Positions 23,725 to 32,627 of a DNA stretch of 37,561 nt are shown piece after piece. The stretch spans positions 1-37,561 of the forward strand of contig JANYIZ010000120.1 of assembly GCA_025408445.1 (NCBI GenBank), in the 5' to 3' direction. The number at the start of each line of letters is the position of its first letter. Positions within the stretch are counted from its first letter, which is position 1. This DNA comes from Frigoribacterium sp. (GTDB taxonomy: Bacteria; Actinomycetota; Actinomycetes; Actinomycetales; Microbacteriaceae). Made by a program: the position numbers and the translations under genes. The notes under the pieces were generated by a model. That model made no database searches. It was not told where the DNA came from and worked only from the letters and a program-made list of their open reading frames with translations.

Positions 23725-24047
23725 TGGATATCTCTTCGATCGGTTCCGTCTCCGGCGTCTCGGGCGTTTCCGGCGTCTCCGGCACGAGCGCCCTCTCCTC
23801 CACGAGCGGCACCAACGCTGCCAGTGCCACGAGCTTCGCCAGCGAACTCGGCGGTGCCGTTGACACGCTGCAGCAGCTGCAGTCGACCTCCCACACTCTC
23901 GCCATCCAGGCTGTCACGGGCAACCTCTCCGACATCCACAACGCCACGATCGCGTCGACCCGCGCCCAGGTGACCCTCGAACTCGTGGCCGCCGTTCGCA
24001 ACAAGGGCGTGGACGCGTTCAACGAGATCATGCGGATGCAAGCCTGA
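23724..24047 (+). CDS. fliE: Flagellar hook-basal body protein FliE
   Basis: 107 residues. The N-terminus is a low-complexity Ser/Gly/Val stretch with SGV repeated four times, then the conserved FliE helix region (FASELGGAVDTLQQLQ, later AQVTLELVAAVRNKGVDAFNEIMRMQ). FliE joins the MS ring to the rod and is the first exported rod component. The SGV repeats correspond to a 9-bp DNA repeat (GGCGTCTCG/GGCGTTTCC) that could vary by slippage. It overlaps fliF by one base. Confidence 0.92.
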   Translation: MDISSIGSVSGVSGVSGVSGTSALSSTSGTNAASATSFASELGGAVDTLQQLQSTSHTLAIQAVTGNLSDIHNATIASTRAQVTLELVAAVRNKGVDAFNEIMRMQA

Positions 24048-25678
24048 TGCCCGCTCCGATCAGTTCGGTGCTCCGCCGTCTCACCCACACCATCCGCGAG
24101 TTCACCATCGCACAGCGCACCATGGCGATCATCGGGTTTGCCGTGCTCGCGCTCGGCATCGCTGCGCTGTCGTTCTGGGTCACTCGCCCCCAGCTGAGTC
24201 CGCTCTTCTCGGGCCTCAGCGGCACCGACGCGAACACCCTGGTCGAGCAGCTGCGCGCCGACGGCGTGCAGTACCAGATCACCGGCGGTGGCGGCACGAT
24301 TATGGTTCCGGAAGAGAGCGTCTATGCCGAACGTCTCAAGGCCGCAGCGGCCGGCCTTCCCTCCTCATCGACGGGCGGCTACTCCCTGCTCGACAAGATG
24401 GGCGTCACGGCATCCGAATTCCAACAGAACGTGACCTACAAGCGAGCGATCGAGGGCGAGCTCGCAAACACGATCAAGGCGATGAAGGGCGTCAAGACGG
24501 CATCCGTACAGCTCGCCATCCCCAAGGACACCGTGTTCGTCTCTGAGAAGACCGATCCAACGGCCTCCGTCTTCATCGCGACCAATAATGGCGTGACCCT
24601 CAACGACGAGCAGGTGCAGGCGATCGTTCACCTCACCTCCTCGTCCATTGACGGCATGAAGACCAGCGATGTCTCGGTCGTCGATGCCCAGGGCCTCGTC
24701 CTTTCCGCCGCGGGAGTGGACGTCGCAGGTAGCGGGTCAAAACGGGCTTCCGACTACGAGGAGCGCGTACGCAGCTCCGTGCAGTCCATGCTCGACAAGG
24801 TGGTGGGACCGGGCAACGCCACCGTGGTGGTGGCCGCTGACGTGAGCCAGAACTCGGGTCAGCGCACCGCCGAGACCTTCACGACTCCCGATGGTTCCCC
24901 GGCTCTCAGTGAATCTGCGCAGAACGACGGAACGGGGCAGACCAGCGGCTCGAACGGCTCCGCAGGAATCCTGGGTCCCGACAATATCGCGGTGCCGAGC
25001 GGCACGTCCGCCGCGAACCCGACCGCGGGAACGAACACCGGCTCAGCCGGGGCCACCTCAGTCACCAAGAACAATGCGATCAACAAGGTTACCGAGCAGA
25101 CCACCATCCCCGCCGGTTCGATCACGCGCCAGACCGTCTCCGTCGCGGTGAACAAGGCGGTGTCCGGGGTCAACAAGGCCAACCTCATTTCGCTCGTCAA
25201 TGCGGCCGCCGGTATCGACACGACCCGCGGTGACTCTGTGGCCATCGAGATCGTCTCCTTCAACCGGGCCGGAGCCGCGGATGCCGCGAAAGCGATAGCC
25301 GCCTCGGAAGCGGCGACCAACGCCGACCGCACGGCCGGCCTTATCCGCACCGCCCTCACCGCGCTCGCCGTCGCCCTCCCGATTATCATCGCGATGTTCC
25401 TCATCTTCCGCCGCTTCCGCAGCCGAAGCCAGGAAGACCGCGAGTTGCAGGAGATGACCGAACTCGCCGAGTTGCGCGCCATGATGAGCGACCAGACCAG
25501 GCCGATCGCACTGACCGGCACTGAGCCGCCGGCCGCGCTCACCTACACGCAGGTGCCACTCATTGAGGCGGGCGACACCGATCGCAAGCGCGCGGAGATC
25601 GACGCGCTCGCTGGCACCGACCCCGAGCGCACCGCCGAGATCCTGCGCGGTCTCATGGACGATCGGCAGCCGGCATGA
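24047..25678 (+). CDS. fliF: Flagellar MS-ring protein FliF
   Basis: 543 residues. The first membrane helix lies at about residues 27-47, followed by the ring-building motif region (LSPLFSGLSGTDANTLVEQL, YSLLDKMGVTASEFQQNVTYKRAIEGEL) and the second helix at about 433-455 (ALAVALPIIIAMFLIFR). The C-terminal ~85 residues are cytoplasmic and bind FliG. The linker around residues 280-360 is Gly/Ser/Thr/Asn-rich. The protein assembles the base ring in the membrane and houses the export gate. It overlaps fliG by four bases. Confidence 0.95.
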   Translation: MPAPISSVLRRLTHTIREFTIAQRTMAIIGFAVLALGIAALSFWVTRPQLSPLFSGLSGTDANTLVEQLRADGVQYQITGGGGTIMVPEESVYAERLKAAAAGLPSSSTGGYSLLDKMGVTASEFQQNVTYKRAIEGELANTIKAMKGVKTASVQLAIPKDTVFVSEKTDPTASVFIATNNGVTLNDEQVQAIVHLTSSSIDGMKTSDVSVVDAQGLVLSAAGVDVAGSGSKRASDYEERVRSSVQSMLDKVVGPGNATVVVAADVSQNSGQRTAETFTTPDGSPALSESAQNDGTGQTSGSNGSAGILGPDNIAVPSGTSAANPTAGTNTGSAGATSVTKNNAINKVTEQTTIPAGSITRQTVSVAVNKAVSGVNKANLISLVNAAAGIDTTRGDSVAIEIVSFNRAGAADAAKAIAASEAATNADRTAGLIRTALTALAVALPIIIAMFLIFRRFRSRSQEDRELQEMTELAELRAMMSDQTRPIALTGTEPPAALTYTQVPLIEAGDTDRKRAEIDALAGTDPERTAEILRGLMDDRQPA

Positions 25679-26694
25679 GCGACGTTGCCCTGACGCTCTC
25701 GGGCACCCAGAAAGTGGCCGTGGTGCTCATGGGCATGGACCAGGTGCGCGCGGCCGCGGTCATGAAGCAATTCACCGAGGCCGAAGCCGAGGAGATCGCC
25801 GCCGAGATCATCCGGTTGCGCCGAGTCGACACGATCGTGTCCGATCGCACCATCCTCGAATTTCACGAGCTGGCCACGAAGGGCGGACGTAAGTCCCACG
25901 GTGGGCGCGAGTTCGCGGCGGGACTGCTTGAGGCTTCCTTTGGGGCCGAGAGGGCCGCCGGCGTGATGAGCCGGGTGGCGTCGTCGATGGCCGGTAAGGC
26001 ATTCGAGTTTCTCGACACCGCCGAGACCGGCCAGCTTCTCACCCTGCTCGACGGCGAACTGCCGCAGACCATCGCCCTTGTGCTCGCGCATCTCCGGCCC
26101 GACCACGCCTCCCCGGTGTTCACCGCCCTCGAGGAAAACCTCCGTACCGAGGTGGCAAAGGCAATTGCGATGATGGGCACCGCAACCCCCGAAGCAGTGC
26201 GCGTCGTCGCCGATACCCTGAAGGGTCGCGTGAGCAGTGTTGTCACGGCTCGCGACACCGTGGAGATCGTCGGCGGCGTGCAGGCCGTCGTCGACATCAT
26301 CAACCGCGCGGATGTCTCCACCGAACGCGCCGTGCTTGACGGACTCGACGGGCTCGACCCGATTCTCGCCGAAGAGGTGCGCTCGCGCATGCTTACCTTC
26401 GCCGACCTGGTGAAGTTCGACCGCAAGGACGTGCAGCAGGTACTCCGTGGTATCGACTCGAGCATTCTCGCAGTGGCGATGAAGGGCTCGGACGAGGCAC
26501 TGGTCGAAGTGGTCAGGGCCAACATCTCCGAACGCAACCGCGAGATCCTCGAAGACGAGATCGCCTCGCTCGGCCCGGTGAGGATGACCCAGGTCGAAGA
26601 AGCCCGCGCCGAAGTTGTGCGCGCGATTCGCACCCTCGAGGCGGAAGGCATCATCACCCTTCAGCGCGGAGAAGAGGAAGAGTATGTCGCGTGA
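25675..26694 (+). CDS. fliG: Flagellar motor switch protein FliG
   Basis: 339 residues. The N-terminal domain (KVAVVLMGMDQVRAAAVMKQF) binds FliF, the middle armadillo domains bind FliM (EHQPQ-type motif is replaced here by LRPDHASPVF), and the C-terminal torque helix is charged (LTFADLVKFDRKDVQQVLRGID). FliG transmits torque from the MotA stator. It overlaps fliF and fliH, showing coupled translation. The final residues are strongly acidic (GEEEEYVA). Confidence 0.94.
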   Translation: MSDVALTLSGTQKVAVVLMGMDQVRAAAVMKQFTEAEAEEIAAEIIRLRRVDTIVSDRTILEFHELATKGGRKSHGGREFAAGLLEASFGAERAAGVMSRVASSMAGKAFEFLDTAETGQLLTLLDGELPQTIALVLAHLRPDHASPVFTALEENLRTEVAKAIAMMGTATPEAVRVVADTLKGRVSSVVTARDTVEIVGGVQAVVDIINRADVSTERAVLDGLDGLDPILAEEVRSRMLTFADLVKFDRKDVQQVLRGIDSSILAVAMKGSDEALVEVVRANISERNREILEDEIASLGPVRMTQVEEARAEVVRAIRTLEAEGIITLQRGEEEEYVA

Positions 26695-27289
26695 CTTCTT
26701 CCCCCTGACCTTCCCCTCGCTTCCGAGCAGTGCCAAGCAGGATCAGGCCGACGCCGACAACCGCGCCGCCGGACACGCTGCGGGCTACGCGAGCGGCCTG
26801 CGAGCCGCGGGCGCCGAGCTCGCCGGCCAGAAAGCTGCTCTCGACGCGGAACACCGCGCCGCACTTCTGCATGACGCTGCGCGGACGGATCGCGCGATCG
26901 CCGTGCTCACGTCGGCCGCCGCGGCGCTCGACAGTCGCCTGCTTCCGGTAGTGACCGATGCGCAGGATGCGGTCGCGGCATCCGCCCTCGATCTCGCGGA
27001 AGCGATTATCGGAGAGACGCTAGCCGACGGTGAACGGTCCGCGAAGGCGGCGCTCACCCGCGCGCTTGCCGCGGTCGACCCGGCGACGATCACGACCGTC
27101 CGCCTCAATCCGCTCGATCTCGGCGTACTCGACGAGACCGTACGTGCTGCTGCCGGTGTCTCTTTCACCGCGGATGCTTCGATGGCCCGGGGCGACGCGA
27201 TCGCCGAGCTCCCGCTCGGCTACCTCGACGCTCGAATCGGGACCGCCGTTGCGCGTGCCCGCGCGGCGATTCTGGGGGATGCCTCGTGA
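26684..27289 (+). CDS. fliH: Flagellar export ATPase regulator FliH
   Basis: 201 residues. The N-terminal third is Ala/Gln-rich coiled coil with GxxxG-type spacing (AAGHAAGYASGLRAAGAELAGQ), the C-terminal part is the FliH/HrpE domain (LAEAIIGETLADGERSAKAALTRAL, then RLNPLDL and LGYLDARIGTAV). FliH binds the FliI ATPase and tethers it to the C-ring. ATG 26684 follows GAGGAAG and overlaps the end of fliG by 11 bases. The stop overlaps fliI. Confidence 0.85.
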   Translation: MSRDFFPLTFPSLPSSAKQDQADADNRAAGHAAGYASGLRAAGAELAGQKAALDAEHRAALLHDAARTDRAIAVLTSAAAALDSRLLPVVTDAQDAVAASALDLAEAIIGETLADGERSAKAALTRALAAVDPATITTVRLNPLDLGVLDETVRAAAGVSFTADASMARGDAIAELPLGYLDARIGTAVARARAAILGDAS

Positions 27290-28629
27290 CCACGACCTGG
27301 CGACCGCATGCCGAGCGCTTCCGTACCGCCCTGGCGGCCGGCCGGCCGGAACGGGTAGGTGTCGTCTCCTCCATCGTCGGTCTCGGACTCGAGATCAGCG
27401 GACTGGACTGCGCCATCGGTGACCTCGTGCGCGTCGGTGACAGCGTCGCCGACGGCGGTACCGGCTTTCTCGATGCCGAGGTGATCGCAACTACGCCGTC
27501 GGGAATCCGCTGTATGCCGCTCAGCCGTCTTACCGGGGTGAACGCCGGCGCTCCAGCACGTTCGCGTGGTCTTCCGGTGCTGGTACCCACCGGCGATGGC
27601 CTATTCGGCCGGGTGATTGACGGCCTCGGTCGCCCGATCGACGGTAAGGGGCCGCTCGACATCACACGCTTGGTCTCGATCGACAACGACAGCCCGTCGG
27701 CGATGCACCGTGCGCGCATCGATACGCCGCTGCAGACCGGCGTGCGCGTGCTCGACACCCTCACGACCATTGGCACGGGCCAACGCCTTGGGCTCTTCGC
27801 CGGATCCGGGGTCGGCAAGTCGTCGCTGCTCTCCATGATCGCGCGGGGGACGGATGCCCAGGTCTCGGTGATCGCGCTGGTCGGCGAGCGCGGACGGGAA
27901 GTGCGGGAGTTTCTCGAAGACGACCTCGGCGCGGAGGGACTCGCCCGCTCGATTGTGGTCGTCTCGACCTCCGACGAGCCAGCGATGATGCGCCTTCGCG
28001 CAGCCTTCATGGCTACCCGCATCGCCGAATCCTTCCGTGACCAGGGATCGGATGTCATGTTGATGATGGACTCCCTCACCCGGGTGGCTATGGCCCAGCG
28101 CGAGATCGGACTTTCGGTCGGTGAACCACCGGCTACCCGCGGTTACCCGCCGTCGACGTTCTCGCTTCTCGCCCAGTTGCTCGAGCGGGCCGGAACAGGC
28201 GAAATCGGATCGGTTACCGGCATCTACACGGTGCTCGTTGATGGTGACGATCACAACGAGCCGATCGCTGATGCGGCACGCTCATTTCTTGATGGACACG
28301 TCGTGCTCGATCGCAAGCTCGCGGTCTCCGGGCACTTCCCCTCCATCGACGTACTCGGCTCGATCTCCCGCGTCGCCTCCCGGGTGATTTCGCCCGAGCA
28401 GGTGCACACAGCCCAGGTGTTCCGCAAGACCCTTGCCGCCCGCAGAGCAGCCCAGGATCTTCTCGATGTCGGCGCGTACCAGCGTGGCGCGAACCCGCTC
28501 GTCGACGCCGCGGTCGATCACGAGTCGTCGATCAACGCGTTCCTGCAGCAGAGGATCAGCCAGCAGTCGACGTCCGCTGACGCGTGGGCGCAGCTCACCT
28601 CCCTCGTCCGAATACTGGAAGGCAACTGA
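27286..28629 (+). CDS. fliI: Flagellum-specific ATPase FliI
   Basis: 447 residues. Walker A is GSGVGKSSL (about residues 172-180) and Walker B is MLMMDSLTRVAMAQREIG. The segment GEPPATRGYPPSTFSLLAQLLERAG is characteristic of the F1-like type III export ATPases. It energises or unfolds cargo for the flagellar export apparatus in the cytoplasm, together with FliH and FliJ. It overlaps fliH by four bases and fliJ by one base. Confidence 0.96.
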   Translation: MTTTWRPHAERFRTALAAGRPERVGVVSSIVGLGLEISGLDCAIGDLVRVGDSVADGGTGFLDAEVIATTPSGIRCMPLSRLTGVNAGAPARSRGLPVLVPTGDGLFGRVIDGLGRPIDGKGPLDITRLVSIDNDSPSAMHRARIDTPLQTGVRVLDTLTTIGTGQRLGLFAGSGVGKSSLLSMIARGTDAQVSVIALVGERGREVREFLEDDLGAEGLARSIVVVSTSDEPAMMRLRAAFMATRIAESFRDQGSDVMLMMDSLTRVAMAQREIGLSVGEPPATRGYPPSTFSLLAQLLERAGTGEIGSVTGIYTVLVDGDDHNEPIADAARSFLDGHVVLDRKLAVSGHFPSIDVLGSISRVASRVISPEQVHTAQVFRKTLAARRAAQDLLDVGAYQRGANPLVDAAVDHESSINAFLQQRISQQSTSADAWAQLTSLVRILEGN

Positions 28630-29063
28630 TGGCCCGCTCATTCCCGCTCGCCGGACTCCTGCGGCTCCGACAGGTGCAACAGGACCAGGCGGCGATCGAC
28701 CTCTCCGCCGCTAACGCCCGCGTCGTCGAAGGCACGGCGCGCCAGCGTCGAGCCCGATCCGCCCTCGGCGCCACCTCGAGTGAAGCCACCAGCGCGTCCG
28801 TGCTTTATGCGGTCGCGGCATCCCGCGCCGCCACGCGCAGCATGCTCGCCGAACTGCAGGCGCTTGACTGCGATCACCGCGTCTCTCTCGATGCCGCGAA
28901 CACCGCTTTCACGGCGGCTCGCGCCCGATCGATCGGGCTCGAAAAGCTCGAGATACGATTCGACGACGCTGTGGCGAACGGCGTTCTCGTGGCCGAGCAG
29001 GCCACTCTCGACGAGATCTCGTCGACGAGCTGGCACCGCGCGCGAGAGGTGGACGCGGGATGA
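28629..29063 (+). CDS. fliJ: Flagellar FliJ-type export protein
   Basis: 144 residues predicted as one long antiparallel coiled coil, starting RSFPLAGLLRLRQVQQDQAAIDLSAAN, as in FliJ. FliJ sits in the centre of the FliI ring and escorts chaperones. Sequence similarity is weak, as is usual for FliJ, so the call rests largely on the place after fliI, the size and the coiled-coil composition. The ATG overlaps the fliI stop. Confidence 0.78.
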   Translation: MARSFPLAGLLRLRQVQQDQAAIDLSAANARVVEGTARQRRARSALGATSSEATSASVLYAVAASRAATRSMLAELQALDCDHRVSLDAANTAFTAARARSIGLEKLEIRFDDAVANGVLVAEQATLDEISSTSWHRAREVDAG

Positions 29064-30409
29064 CTCTCGTCGCGCTCCCCCCGGCTCACTCGGCCGCCGG
29101 CCAGGCGAACAGCTCGGCCTCGGTCGCCGGCCAGGCGAACAGCTCGGCCGCGGCAACCGGCTTCGGTGTGGTGATGACCGACGCGAATGCCGCACTGGTC
29201 GCCGCAGCCTCCTCTGCCGCAGTCGCCGGAACAGCCGCGCCTGCCATTCCCGTTGTGCCTGGCGCGCTCATTGCTACCGCCGTGCTCGCAGGTCTCGTGG
29301 CATCCGTCGCCATCGCCGGTACATCTGCTTCCCCCGTGACGGGCGCCGCGCAGGAAACCGCCGATTCGGCGACCGACCCGATGGCGCCCCTCGCGACAGA
29401 ACAGCCGGTGCAGGTCCCCCTTCCCGGGGTGGCGCTGCCAATCGCGTTGCCTCTGCCCTTGCCGACTCTGGTGTCGGCGCTGGTGTCGACTGTCGCACTT
29501 TCCGCCGCCGCGCCACCCACCGTGGGTTCCGTGACGGATGCGTCGAGCAATATGCCGTCGGCACCCACCGCCGCCCCGACTGTTGTCATCTCGGGTGCCC
29601 TCGCGGCCGCTGCCGCTGTGTCTGGCGCTGCTGCTGTGTCTGGCGCTGCTGCCGCTGTGTCTGGCGCAGCCGCTGTGTCTGGCGCGCTTCCCGCCCGGAC
29701 CACCAGCCCCGCAGCGGCTGTGTCGACCGACACCCCATCAGCGCCGGCCGCCGCGTCGATCTCCGGCTCTGTGGTTCCGCTCGCGGCCACGCCAACTCCC
29801 ACCGTGTTTCCTCTCCTGACTGCGGTATCGCCCGTGGTCGTATCCCCCGCCGCATCCACCCTCCCAGCCGCCCGGACCAAGCCGATCGCGGTGACGACGG
29901 ATGCCGTGGCACCGCTACCGATCGCTACACCTCCTGCCCGGCTCGAGGCGGTTGCCGCACCGATTGCCACTTCCGCGCCGCCGCAAAACCAGAACACGCC
30001 CTTCGCTGGCCAGCTCGTCCGTCCGATCTTCACTCTCGCTGCAGCCGGACCCGGATCGCACACGATGACGATCAGTGTGACGCCCGACACCCTTGGACCC
30101 GTGACGGTGCGCGCGCATGTGGGCCCGGAGGGCATCCGCGTCGAGCTCTTCGCACCGACGGATCTGGGCCGCGACGCGATCCGCGCCATCCTGCCCGACC
30201 TGCGTAAGGACCTTGCCGGGGCCGGAGTCGGGGCCAACCTCGACCTGTCGTCCCAGAACCAGCCGAGCGATGCTGGCGACCGACGCGGCGACGCGGCGCC
30301 GCGCCCCGAGCGCGACTACGTCGTTCCTGCCGGGATCGTCGCGGACGATGACGTCACTCCCGCGCCGAGCCGTATCCTCAGCGCTTCATCCATCGACGTC
30401 CTGGCATAG
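29060..30409 (+). CDS. fliK: Flagellar hook-length control protein FliK
   Basis: 449 residues. The N-terminal two thirds are low-complexity Ala/Pro/Ser/Thr-rich, probably unfolded. The C-terminal domain (about residues 300-420) contains the FliK core: MTISVTPDTLGPVTVRAHVGPEGIRVELF and ILPDLRKDL-x-x-AGVGANLDL. The long disordered region serves as the hook ruler in known FliK proteins, so its length should set hook length. It contains two repeat groups (29095-29149 and 29615-29685). ATG 29060 overlaps the fliJ stop by four bases. Confidence 0.88.
   Translation: MTLVALPPAHSAAGQANSSASVAGQANSSAAATGFGVVMTDANAALVAAASSAAVAGTAAPAIPVVPGALIATAVLAGLVASVAIAGTSASPVTGAAQETADSATDPMAPLATEQPVQVPLPGVALPIALPLPLPTLVSALVSTVALSAAAPPTVGSVTDASSNMPSAPTAAPTVVISGALAAAAAVSGAAAVSGAAAAVSGAAAVSGALPARTTSPAAAVSTDTPSAPAAASISGSVVPLAATPTPTVFPLLTAVSPVVVSPAASTLPAARTKPIAVTTDAVAPLPIATPPARLEAVAAPIATSAPPQNQNTPFAGQLVRPIFTLAAAGPGSHTMTISVTPDTLGPVTVRAHVGPEGIRVELFAPTDLGRDAIRAILPDLRKDLAGAGVGANLDLSSQNQPSDAGDRRGDAAPRPERDYVVPAGIVADDDVTPAPSRILSASSIDVLA
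29095..29149 (+). repeat. 25-bp tandem direct repeat in the FliK start
   Basis: CGCCGGCCAGGCGAACAGCT and its next five bases (29095-29119) recur exactly at 29125-29149, with a period of 30 bp, so the unit stays in frame and encodes AGQANSSA twice. Length change by slippage would alter FliK by ten residues. Confidence 0.9.
29615..29685 (+). repeat. Four copies of a 14-bp unit in fliK
   Basis: GCTGTGTCTGGCGC occurs at 29615, 29633, 29654 and 29672, spaced by 18, 21 and 18 bases, encoding repeated AVSGA steps. All intervals are multiples of three, so copy-number changes would keep the frame and lengthen or shorten the FliK ruler region. Confidence 0.9.
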
Positions 30410-30421
30410 AAAGGCACCTTC

Positions 30422-30862
30422 ATGGCAATCGACGGAATCACCGGAACGGTCCAGAAAGCCTCAGCCGACCCGGCATCCGGAATCTACAGCGGGTCGACCA
30501 CCCGCGTACCCAAGCAGACCATGGACTCAGAAGTGTTCATGAAACTGCTCGTCACGCAGCTGCGCACCCAGGATCCGAGCGCGCCCATGGACACCAACCA
30601 GATGATCTCCCAGACCACCCAGCTGTCGATGATGGAAAAGATGACCGAGCTCAGCACCACCAGCACGGAGGACTTCTCGCTTCAGATGCGTATCGCGGCC
30701 GCCGCGATCGTTGGCAAGCAGGTCAGCTACTCGGATGCTGCGGGCGTGAGTCACACCGGTACGGCGGCCAGTGTCTCCTTTGTCGGCAGCGTTCCCCAGG
30801 TCAAGGTCGGTGGCGTCGACGTGGCCCTCGACAGTATTTCCGGAATCACCAGCACGTCTTGA
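30422..30862 (+). CDS. flgD: Flagellar hook-capping protein FlgD
   Basis: 146 residues. The conserved FlgD region is SEVFMKLLVTQLRTQDPSAPMDTNQMISQTTQLSMMEKMTEL, with the C-terminal half (IVGKQVSYSDAAGVSHTGTAASVSF) giving the small beta domain. The protein caps the growing hook. It starts 12 bases after fliK, after an AAAGG ribosome site. It is at the short end of the family, as often in Gram-positive bacteria. Confidence 0.93.
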   Translation: MAIDGITGTVQKASADPASGIYSGSTTRVPKQTMDSEVFMKLLVTQLRTQDPSAPMDTNQMISQTTQLSMMEKMTELSTTSTEDFSLQMRIAAAAIVGKQVSYSDAAGVSHTGTAASVSFVGSVPQVKVGGVDVALDSISGITSTS

Positions 30863-30910
30863 TCAACGCAGTCGCCTGATCCACTACATCCAACCGAAAG
30901 GCAGCACCTC

Positions 30911-32083
30911 ATGCTTCGTTCACTGTATTCCGGGATCTCCGGACTCCGCTCGCACCAGACCATGCTCGATGTCACCGGTAACAACATCGCTAACGTGAAC
31001 ACCACGGCGTTCAAATCGTCGGCCACCCAGTTTCAGGACACCCTCTCCCAGCTCACGCAGGGCGCGGGCGGACCGCAGGAGCAGATCGGTGGCACCAACC
31101 CCGCGCAGGTCGGCCTCGGGGTACGAGTCGCCGGCATCTCCACCAACTTTTCGCAGGGATCCGCCCAGTCGACCGGGCGCGCGACCGACATCATGATCTC
31201 GGGTGACGGATTCTTCGTCACCAAGACCGGCACCCAGACGCTCTACACCCGCGCCGGATCATTCGACTTCGACGGCGCCGGTCGCCTGGTGAGTCCGGAC
31301 GGCGCCATCGTTCAGGGCTACACCGCCGTCAACGGGGTCGTCTCCGACGGCGGTCCCACCAGCGATCTCACACTTCCCCTCGGAGTCGTCGCGCCGGCCG
31401 CCACGACCACGTCGGCCACCGTCTCGGGTAACCTCCCGTCCGACGCCGCAGCTGGCCCGCCTCTCGTGCGCGACGTGCAGGTTTATGACAACACCGGTAC
31501 CGCTCGCACCATCTCGCTCAGCTACACCAAGACGGCGGCGGGCTGGGATGTCGTAGGCACTGACCCCAACGGATCCTCCGGCGCCGCCTCCCTCACCTTT
31601 TCCGGCGGTGTGCAGACCTCCGCGGGCACGATGACGATCGGCGGCATCACCGTCGACATGTCGAAGCTCACCGGATTCGCCGGCCTCACGACGGTTGCGG
31701 TGTCGAACCAGAATGGCCGCGCCGCCGGCACGCTCAAGTCCTACACGCTCTCGAAAGACGGCACGCTTGTCGGATCGTTCAGCAACGGAGCATCGCAGGC
31801 GATCGGCCGTGTCGTACTCGCGACCTTCTCCAATCCCGGTGGCCTGGAGAAGGCCGGATCTTCCGGCTATAAGAGCACCTTCAACTCCGGCAACGCCACG
31901 ATCGGCACTCCCGGATCGGGCAGCCTCGGCTCACTGCAGTCCGGCGCTCTCGAGATGTCGAACGTCGATCTCTCGCAGGAGTTCACCAACCTGATCGTCG
32001 CCCAGCGTGGTTTCCAGGCCAACGCCCGCATCATCACCACCTCCGACGAGGTGCTGCAGGAGCTCACCAACCTCAAGCGCTAA
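30911..32083 (+). CDS. flgE: Flagellar hook protein FlgE
   Basis: 390 residues. The N-terminus MLRSLYSGISGLRSHQTMLDVTGNNIANVNTTAFKSS and the C-terminus LSQEFTNLIVAQRGFQANARIITTSDEVLQELTNLKR are the canonical flagellar rod/hook motifs, and the middle FlgE domain (GDGFFV-x-x-x-GTQTLYTRAGSFDFDGAGRLV) confirms a hook-type subunit. It forms the hook under FliK control. It starts 48 bases after flgD and ends ten bases before a very strong hairpin. Confidence 0.94.
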   Translation: MLRSLYSGISGLRSHQTMLDVTGNNIANVNTTAFKSSATQFQDTLSQLTQGAGGPQEQIGGTNPAQVGLGVRVAGISTNFSQGSAQSTGRATDIMISGDGFFVTKTGTQTLYTRAGSFDFDGAGRLVSPDGAIVQGYTAVNGVVSDGGPTSDLTLPLGVVAPAATTTSATVSGNLPSDAAAGPPLVRDVQVYDNTGTARTISLSYTKTAAGWDVVGTDPNGSSGAASLTFSGGVQTSAGTMTIGGITVDMSKLTGFAGLTTVAVSNQNGRAAGTLKSYTLSKDGTLVGSFSNGASQAIGRVVLATFSNPGGLEKAGSSGYKSTFNSGNATIGTPGSGSLGSLQSGALEMSNVDLSQEFTNLIVAQRGFQANARIITTSDEVLQELTNLKR

Positions 32084-32091
32084 TCGCTCCT

Positions 32092-32134
32092 CCGCGGAAG
32101 GCCCCCGGCCAGGTCGGTCGGGGGCCTTCCGCGG
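32092..32134 (+). terminator. Very stable hairpin after flgE
   Basis: CCGCGGAAGGCCCCCG (32092-32107) pairs perfectly over 16 bp with CGGGGGCCTTCCGCGG (32119-32134), with an 11-base loop. Eight bases after the flgE stop, it is the natural end of the flgB-flgE operon. It has no T-run, as is common in high-GC actinobacteria. Confidence 0.8.
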
Positions 32135-32192
32135 TATGGGTTGTGCGTTGTGAGCATCGGGTTGCGCGCTGTTTGTCGTGCGCTGTGTGTTC

Positions 32193-32224
32193 CGCGCCGT
32201 CCGCCGTCCGCGCCGTCCGCCGTC
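32193..32224. repeat. 16-bp perfect tandem repeat
   Basis: CGCGCCGTCCGCCGTC occurs twice back to back (32193-32208 and 32209-32224), followed by two copies of CGCCATG. No coding role is seen. Confidence 0.85.
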
Positions 32225-32292
32225 CGCCATGCGCCATGCGTTCCGCGCTGTACCCGCTCCCGATCGAGGACGCCCCCGCCACTCCCCGCGAA

Positions 32293-32406
32293 GGAGGGAT
32301 TTTTGCGCGATCTGCGTCGTAGGGAGGGACTTTTTTGCCCGTTCCGCAGTTTCCCCTCCTTTTCTGCGGTGCGGGAGTTGTGGCGAACCCTGAGACGCGG
32401 CGGCGG
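32293..32406. repeat. 114-bp direct repeat, copy 1
   Basis: Starts GGAGGGATTTTTGCGCGATC and matches 32509-32622 with four mismatches by eye. Inside are AGGGAGGGACTTTTTTGCCC, then CCGCAG/CTGCGG arms around a C/T-rich loop (CCCCTCCTTTT), and GAACCCTGAGACGCGGCGG at the end. The purine run can pair with the C/T-rich loop, so it could fold. Not a CRISPR unit and no coding frame is supported. Confidence 0.9.
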
Positions 32407-32508
32407 ATTCGGTGGCTCGAGAGCCGTGCTGAACGCCTGCGCCGCCGCATCCGGGCGTCCTCCGGTGCGGCCGGATCGACGTTTTTCCGGTGGTGCCGGA
32501 TCGGCGAT

Positions 32509-32622
32509 GGAGGGATTTTCGCGCGATCAGCGTTGTAGGGAGGGACTTTTTTGCCCGTTCCGCAGATTCCCCTCCTTTTCTGCGGTGCGGGAGTTGTGGC
32601 GAACCCTGAGACGCGGCGGCGG
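32509..32622. repeat. 114-bp direct repeat, copy 2
   Basis: Near-identical to 32293-32406 with the same order of internal features, 216 bases further on (start to start). The sequence between copies (32407-32508) is unrelated. This pattern fits a dispersed intergenic family that inserted or duplicated here. Confidence 0.9.
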
Positions 32623-32627
32623 CGGCG

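Noticed and set aside
25543-26736. Minus-strand open frame opposite fliG
   Set aside because: Shadow of fliG with no ribosome site and no recognisable domain.
32293-32622. CRISPR-like repeat-spacer structure
   Set aside because: Only two copies, far too long for CRISPR repeats, and no cas genes nearby.
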